9,582 nt of DNA from an uncultured Roseburia sp. (GTDB lineage Bacteria > Bacillota > Clostridia > Lachnospirales > Lachnospiraceae): contig CAKRCJ010000067.1 in NCBI GenBank assembly GCA_934307185.1, forward strand, positions 1 to 9,582, read 5' to 3'. Below, piece after piece: positions 6,298 through 9,582 of the stretch. A program made the translations under genes and the position numbers. The notes under the pieces were generated by a model. That model was not told the origin of the DNA. It worked only from the letters and a program-made list of their open reading frames with translations, and did no database searches. Within the stretch, counting starts at the first letter, position 1; the number at the start of each line of letters is the position of its first letter.

Positions 6298-6982
6298 GGG
6301 AAAAGAACTTACGAAATTTTACGGGAGCGGGGAAAGTCGCTTTCAGGTGTTAAAAAGTATCAGCTTAAAAATCGAAAATGGGGATTTTACGGTCATTTTG
6401 GGAACGTCCGGTTCAGGAAAATCTACCTTATTGAATGTGATGTCCGGACTTGAGCGCCCGGAGAGCGGTCAGATATTTTATGACGGACAGGAGATTACCG
6501 GTTTTTCGGAGAAGGAGCTGACGGCGTTTCGCAGGGAGAATATCGGTTTTATTTTTCAGCAGTATTATCTGCTGCCGGAAATGACGGTGGAAAAAAATGT
6601 AAAAATGGGCGCCGATTTGGCGGAAAACCGCAATTACAGAAGTATCATTGAAGCGGTCGGCTTAAAGGAAAAGCTTCATAAATATCCAAGCGAGCTTTCC
6701 GGCGGCGAGCAGCAGAGGGTTTCGGTTGCGCGTGCGCTTGCAAAAAATCCAAAGGTTTTGTTTTTGGACGAGCCGACCGGCGCACTCGACGAAGCAACCG
6801 GCAGGCTTGTGCTTGATTATATCGCAAAACTGCAACAGAAATATGGTTTTACGATTGTAATGGTGACGCATAATCTCAATATCGCAGAAATGGCAAAGAC
6901 TGTCATCAAAATGAACAGTGGAAAAATTTCTGAAATTTATACAAATGAAACGCAGAAAAATGCGTATGAAATAGGGTGGTGA
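6290..6982 (+). CDS. ABC transporter ATPase, MacB/LolD type
   Basis: A 230-residue nucleotide-binding subunit with all core motifs: Walker [10 protein letters not shown] (38-46), Q-loop Gln90 in [10 protein letters not shown], signature LSGGEQQR (136-143), Walker B VLFLDEP (156-162), D-loop GALD and switch His194. The FQxxxLLPxxTVxxN pattern and length are those of the LolD/MacB class that pairs with FtsX-type permeases, which move or extract lipids, lipoproteins, peptides or antibiotics at the membrane by mechanotransmission. The ATG overlaps the TetR stop by 8 bases with AGGAG just ahead, and the permease starts 4 bases after its stop, so the three genes form a tight operon. Confidence 0.95.
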   Translation: MIEGKELTKFYGSGESRFQVLKSISLKIENGDFTVILGTSGSGKSTLLNVMSGLERPESGQIFYDGQEITGFSEKELTAFRRENIGFIFQQYYLLPEMTVEKNVKMGADLAENRNYRSIIEAVGLKEKLHKYPSELSGGEQQRVSVARALAKNPKVLFLDEPTGALDEATGRLVLDYIAKLQQKYGFTIVMVTHNLNIAEMAKTVIKMNSGKISEIYTNETQKNAYEIGW

Positions 6983-6986
6983 GCGT

Positions 6987-8126
6987 ATGGTTATCGGAAA
7001 AAAAGATTTGGCAAAGCTTTTTGCAATCACAATTGTAACCGGCTGTATGATTTTTGTCTGCACACTCTTTTTGAATTACAATATAGACATTGTGGGCATA
7101 AAGGGGGAGATTACCTCGCCACAGGCGATGGTCATGTATGAGGCGCAGGTCGCAACCGGAAAAGTAGTCGTCGGAGTGACCGGCGGGTGTCTGGCAGTGA
7201 CAACGTTAATTCTGCTTATTTTTTATGTGAAAAATCAGGTGGACAGCCACGGAAAAGAGCTCGGCATTTTAAAGGCGTTAGGATATTCCAATTTTCAGAT
7301 TGCAAAGCATTTCTGGGTATTTGGCATAAGTGTTCTTCTCGGCTGCGGTCTTGGGTTTGCTTTCGCGTATGGCTATCTGCCGCATTTTTACAAAACGCAG
7401 AATGACACCGGTCTCCTGCCGCAGATATCCCCGGAATTTCATTTCGCATTATTTCTTGCCGAGGTTTTCCTGCCGACCTTCTTTTTTGCCCTGCTCGCTG
7501 TGGCGAGCGCATTTTTTAAATTGAAAAAGCCGGTCAATCTGCTGTTAAGAGAAGTGCAGGAAAGGAAAGTGTGGGTGGGAAAAGAAGGTAAAACCAACCT
7601 TCCTTTCTTAAAAGAGGTAAAAAGAAATACATTAAAAAGCCGGAAAGTTCTTGTATTTTTTATCTGGTTTTCTGCCTTCTGTTTCTCTGCCATGACACAG
7701 ATGGCGGTTTCCATGAGAGATTTATCGAGTGAGAGCATGTCTTTGATGATGATTACCATCGGGCTGATACTGGCGTTTCTGACACTTTTTATGTCACTTA
7801 CAACTGTCGTAAATGCGAATACAAAAACAATTGCGATGATGAAGGTGTTCGGTTATTCCGAAAAAGAGTGCAGCGCCTCGATTTTGGGCGGGTATCGCCC
7901 GATTGCTTATCTTGGCTTTGCGGTTGGGACAGTTTACCAGTATTTTCTGCTTCGGATTGTTGTGGACGTCGTGTTTGCCGATTATGAAAATATGCCGGAG
8001 TACAGCTTTGACGTTCCGGTGATGTTTCTAATGCTTGTTGTTTTTCTCATTGCCTATGAAGGAATACTTTTTTTGTATTCGAAAAAAATAGGAAAGCAGT
8101 CTGTAAAGGCTATTATGTTAGAGTAA
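6987..8126 (+). CDS. compact FtsX-type ABC permease with two repeated halves
   Basis: A 379-residue membrane protein with about eight predicted membrane segments (11-30, 58-81, 108-130, 152-177, 220-240, 252-273, 305-327, 343-364). It contains two FtsX cores, each marked by a cytoplasmic coupling motif: GKELGILKALGYSNFQI (89-105) and TKTIAMMKVFGYSEKEC (279-295). The halves are joined by a basic loop (about 178-220). There is no large extracellular MacB or BceB domain; the longest outward loops are about 25-30 residues (such as 31-57 and 131-151). FtsX-type permeases of about 800 residues are usual for bacitracin-type systems, so this is a short form. The ATG at 6987 follows GGGTGG at 6974-6979. 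The substrate is unknown; drug or peptide resistance is a reasonable but unproven role. A terminator follows directly. Confidence 0.9.
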   Translation: MVIGKKDLAKLFAITIVTGCMIFVCTLFLNYNIDIVGIKGEITSPQAMVMYEAQVATGKVVVGVTGGCLAVTTLILLIFYVKNQVDSHGKELGILKALGYSNFQIAKHFWVFGISVLLGCGLGFAFAYGYLPHFYKTQNDTGLLPQISPEFHFALFLAEVFLPTFFFALLAVASAFFKLKKPVNLLLREVQERKVWVGKEGKTNLPFLKEVKRNTLKSRKVLVFFIWFSAFCFSAMTQMAVSMRDLSSESMSLMMITIGLILAFLTLFMSLTTVVNANTKTIAMMKVFGYSEKECSASILGGYRPIAYLGFAVGTVYQYFLLRIVVDVVFADYENMPEYSFDVPVMFLMLVVFLIAYEGILFLYSKKIGKQSVKAIMLE

Positions 8127-8134
8127 GAAAAAAT

Positions 8135-8177
8135 CCCCTTGTTTTGCCCGCATGAGCAAAGCAGGGAAACTTTTTTT
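8135..8177 (+). terminator. intrinsic terminator of the TetR-ABC operon
   Basis: The stem is formed by 8136-8147 and 8156-8166: CCCT, a bulged T, then G(T)TTTGC, against GCAAAGCAGGG, with one G-U pair and an 8-base loop. AAAC and seven T (8171-8177) follow, and the A-run upstream of the stem can extend the pairing with the T-run. It starts 9 bases after the permease stop. Its T-run is also the outer part of the next inverted repeat. Confidence 0.85.
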
Positions 8178-8179
8178 GT

Positions 8180-8234
8180 AATAAACAGTATAGAACAGTT
8201 GACAACAGACATGCACTGTTCTATACTGTTTATT
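8180..8234. repeat. perfect 20-bp inverted repeat, probable GntR operator
   Basis: AATAAACAGTATAGAACAGT (8180-8199) is the exact reverse complement of 8215-8234, with a 15-base centre. With one G-U-type mismatch (8179/8235) the pairing extends to 8175/8239. Inside are five pentamers ACAGT, ACAGT, ACAGA, ACTGT and ACTGT starting at 8185, 8195, 8205, 8215 and 8225, exactly 10 bp apart. It flanks and overlaps the promoter of the GntR gene, so it is most likely the regulator's own operator, perhaps holding more than one dimer. It also lies between a terminator and a promoter, so as RNA it would appear only in read-through transcripts. Confidence 0.85.
8199..8227 (+). promoter_or_regulatory. promoter of the GntR-ABC operon, nested in the inverted repeat
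   Basis: A perfect TTGACA (8199-8204) begins on the last base of the left arm. After a 17-base spacer, TATACT (8222-8227) lies wholly inside the right arm. The predicted start near 8234 gives a very short leader with ribosome site AAAGGAG (8237-8243), 11 bases before the ATG. The mirror TATACT of the left arm has no -35 at the right distance on the minus strand, so the promoter works one way only. Confidence 0.85.
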
Positions 8235-8254
8235 GCAAAGGAGAAAAGAAAAAT

Positions 8255-8629
8255 ATGCATATTATATTAAATCATTCCTCCATGGTTCCGATTTACGAAC
8301 AGCTTATGGAGCAGATAAAGTCAGAGATTATCCAGTCTGTATTGAAAGAGGGAGAGGCACTTCCGTCTGTGAGGACGCTTGCAGGGGAGCTTCGCATCAG
8401 CGCACTGACCGTGAAAAAAGCTTACGATAAATTAGAGGAAGAAGGCTTTGTCACAACCGTTCACGGAAAGGGGACTTATGTGACCGCTTCGGATAAACAG
8501 CTTGCGAAAGAGGCGAGGAGACGTGCAGTGGAGGAAGACTTTGACAAAGCCATTGACCGGGCAGTGGCAATGGGCATGGAAAAAGAAGAAATATTAGAGG
8601 TTGTAAAGCTCATACTTGAGGAAAAGTAG
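8255..8629 (+). CDS. GntR-family regulator, YtrA subfamily
   Basis: A 124-residue transcription factor. Residues about 11-78 are the GntR winged helix: PIYEQLMEQIKSEI, LPSVRTLAGELRISALTVKKAYDKLEEEGFV, and the wing HGKGTYV. The remainder (about 82-124) is a short pair of charged helices with no ligand-binding FCD or UTRA domain. This small layout defines the YtrA subfamily, whose members sit first in ABC-transporter operons, repress them, and are relieved in B. subtilis by cell-wall-active antibiotics. The same arrangement here (regulator, ATPase, permease) supports that role. The start at 8255 is fixed by AAAGGAG and the family's usual MHIIL-type beginning. The perfect repeat upstream is its likely target. 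Confidence 0.94.
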   Translation: MHIILNHSSMVPIYEQLMEQIKSEIIQSVLKEGEALPSVRTLAGELRISALTVKKAYDKLEEEGFVTTVHGKGTYVTASDKQLAKEARRRAVEEDFDKAIDRAVAMGMEKEEILEVVKLILEEK

Positions 8630-8704
8630 AAAAAAGGATTTCGACCGATAGAGGGAACACAAAAAATCCGAAAGCATAAAATGGCGGAAAGGCAGAGATA
8701 AATT

Positions 8705-9553
8705 ATGATAACAATGCAGAATGTCCGAAAAAAATATAAGGACTTTGAACTGGAAATGTCTTTAGAAATACCAGAGGGAAGAATAACAGGTCTTGTGGGA
8801 AAAAACGGTGCAGGAAAAAGTACGGCAATCAAACTGATGCTTGGGCTGATAAAGCCGGATGAGGGAAGGATTTGTGTGCTTGGGAACGAAGGAGGGGAGC
8901 TTTCTGCTGCGGTAAAGCAGAAAATCGGAGTATCTTTAGCAGAGTCGGGCTTTAGCTTACAGTTTACGGTGGATGATATCTGGCACATCCTTGCAAAAAT
9001 GTATCCAGATTTCCAAAAGGATTTTTTTGATAAAAAATGCGAGATATTAAAGCTTCCGCGGAACAAAAAATTAAAAGAATTTTCCACCGGTATGAAAGCA
9101 AAGCTTCGGGTATTAACGGCAATCAGCCACAAAGCGGATTTGCTCATTTTAGACGAGCCAACCGCCGGGCTTGATGTGGAGGCGCGGAATGAAATCCTTG
9201 ATTTGCTGCGGGAATATATCGCGGAGGACGAGGAGCGCACGATACTCATTACCTCGCATATTTCCACAGATTTGGAGGCACTCTGTGATGACATTTATCT
9301 CATTCATGACGGGAAAATCATTTTGCATGAAGATACGGACGTCATTTTAGGGCAGTATGGCATTTTAAAGGTGAGTGAGGAGCAATATCAGACGTTAGAC
9401 AAAACAGCAGTCATAAAAGCACAGAAAGAGAACTACGGTTATGCCTGTTTTACCGGTGACAGAAAATTTTATCAGGAAAATTATCCACAGATTGCGGTGG
9501 AGCAGGGCGGAATTGATGAGTTAATTCTTATGATGACAGGAGGATACAGATAA
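8705..9553 (+). CDS. ABC transporter ATPase of the YtrB/EcsA-like class
   Basis: A 282-residue nucleotide-binding subunit. Walker A is GKNGAGKST (32-40), Walker B LLILDEP (146-152), D-loop AGLD (154-157) and switch His185 in TSHIS. The signature is FSTGMKAKL (126-134) rather than LSGGQ, and the Q-loop Gln is not obvious (GVSLAESGFSLQFTV at 75-89). Both are usual for the class of ATPases paired with ABC-2 permeases under YtrA-type regulators. The last 65 residues or so, after the switch His and HDGKII, form the variable tail seen in this class. The gene begins 75 bases after the GntR stop with only a weak GGCAGAG-like ribosome site; an in-frame ATG at 8714 is an alternative start. The stop overlaps the next gene by one base (TAATG). 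The substrate is unknown. Confidence 0.93.
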   Translation: MITMQNVRKKYKDFELEMSLEIPEGRITGLVGKNGAGKSTAIKLMLGLIKPDEGRICVLGNEGGELSAAVKQKIGVSLAESGFSLQFTVDDIWHILAKMYPDFQKDFFDKKCEILKLPRNKKLKEFSTGMKAKLRVLTAISHKADLLILDEPTAGLDVEARNEILDLLREYIAEDEERTILITSHISTDLEALCDDIYLIHDGKIILHEDTDVILGQYGILKVSEEQYQTLDKTAVIKAQKENYGYACFTGDRKFYQENYPQIAVEQGGIDELILMMTGGYR

Positions 9554-9582
9554 TGGCAGGTTTAATAGAAAAAGATATCAGG
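9553..9582 (+). CDS. probable ABC-2 permease, first ten codons (cut by window edge)
   Basis: An ATG at 9553 shares its A with the TAA of the ATPase gene and has a full ribosome site, AGGAGG (9538-9543), 9 bases ahead. The visible peptide MAGLIEKDIR resembles the start of ABC-2 type permeases (M-x-G-L-x-x-K-D), in which a short cytoplasmic segment precedes the first membrane helix. The position after a YtrA-type regulator and ATPase supports the call, but ten residues cannot prove it. Confidence 0.65.
   Translation, partial: MAGLIEKDIR

Noticed and set aside
8187..8215. Second, leftward promoter from the mirror TATACT of the GntR repeat
   Set aside because: The base hexamer at the required minus-strand -35 position (TGCATG) does not resemble TTGACA and no minus-strand gene follows.
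8185..8229. The 10-bp phased ACNGT pentamers as a CRISPR-like or tandem repeat array
   Set aside because: The units are five bases with no cas genes; the pattern is better explained as phased operator half-sites.
8476..9294. Long 272-codon open frame on the minus strand opposite the GntR and ATPase genes
   Set aside because: The protein is Ser/Phe-rich and without any recognisable domain, has no ribosome site, and lies wholly antisense to two well-supported genes; it is a shadow frame.

Overview
The window looks like chromosome of a low- to mid-GC Gram-positive anaerobe of the class Clostridia, most likely Lachnospiraceae. Supporting signs are AGGAGG-type ribosome sites, sigma-A promoters with TTGAC-/TATA-T cores, a lipobox lipoprotein, a LytTR + DUF3021 pair, compact TetR/ABC and GntR(YtrA-type)/ABC operons, and the 3' end of an Rpn/PD-(D/E)XK 'transposase' gene of a type common in gut Clostridia. 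The assignment is inferred from gene style, not from a marker gene. No tRNA, rRNA, CRISPR array, insertion-sequence ends or prophage genes were seen.

Layout. (1) 1-314 (+): C-terminal part of an Rpn-family nuclease gene cut by the window edge. (2) 537-2218 (+): a two-gene unit of a secreted lipoprotein with propeller-like repeats and a cytoplasmic alpha/beta-hydrolase esterase; it collides tail-to-tail, with a 9-bp overlap, with (3) 2210-3004 (-), a Cof-type HAD phosphatase. (4) 3256-4382 (+): an HD-domain phosphohydrolase translationally coupled to a YfcE-type phosphodiesterase, driven by a near-consensus promoter and closed by a clear intrinsic terminator. (5) 4484-5436 (-): a stand-alone LytTR regulator and its DUF3021 membrane partner. 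(6) 5716-8126 (+): a TetR regulator, MacB/LolD-type ATPase and compact FtsX-type permease, with a palindromic operator sitting on the predicted transcription start. (7) 8255-9582 (+): a YtrA-type GntR regulator, an ABC ATPase and the first ten codons of a probable ABC-2 permease, preceded by a perfect 20-bp inverted repeat that contains the promoter.

From about 4.5 kb onward the window is a cluster of three differently regulated membrane modules (LytTR/DUF3021, TetR/FtsX-ABC, GntR/ABC-2). Each has its own regulator as the first gene, and the two ABC modules have recognisable self-regulatory operators. Such modules usually sense or export peptides, antibiotics or other envelope-active compounds; the substrates cannot be read from the sequence.

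The most striking non-coding structure is at 8175-8239. Two perfect 20-bp arms flank and overlap a TTGACA-17-TATACT promoter, and five ACNG(T/A) pentamers start at 8185, 8195, 8205, 8215 and 8225, exactly one per 10 bp. No gene-free stretch exceeds 300 bases. The longest (315-536, 3005-3255, 5437-5715) hold the promoters, operator and ribosome sites listed. I found no convincingly new multi-gene system; the families are known and the novelty lies mainly in regulatory architecture.
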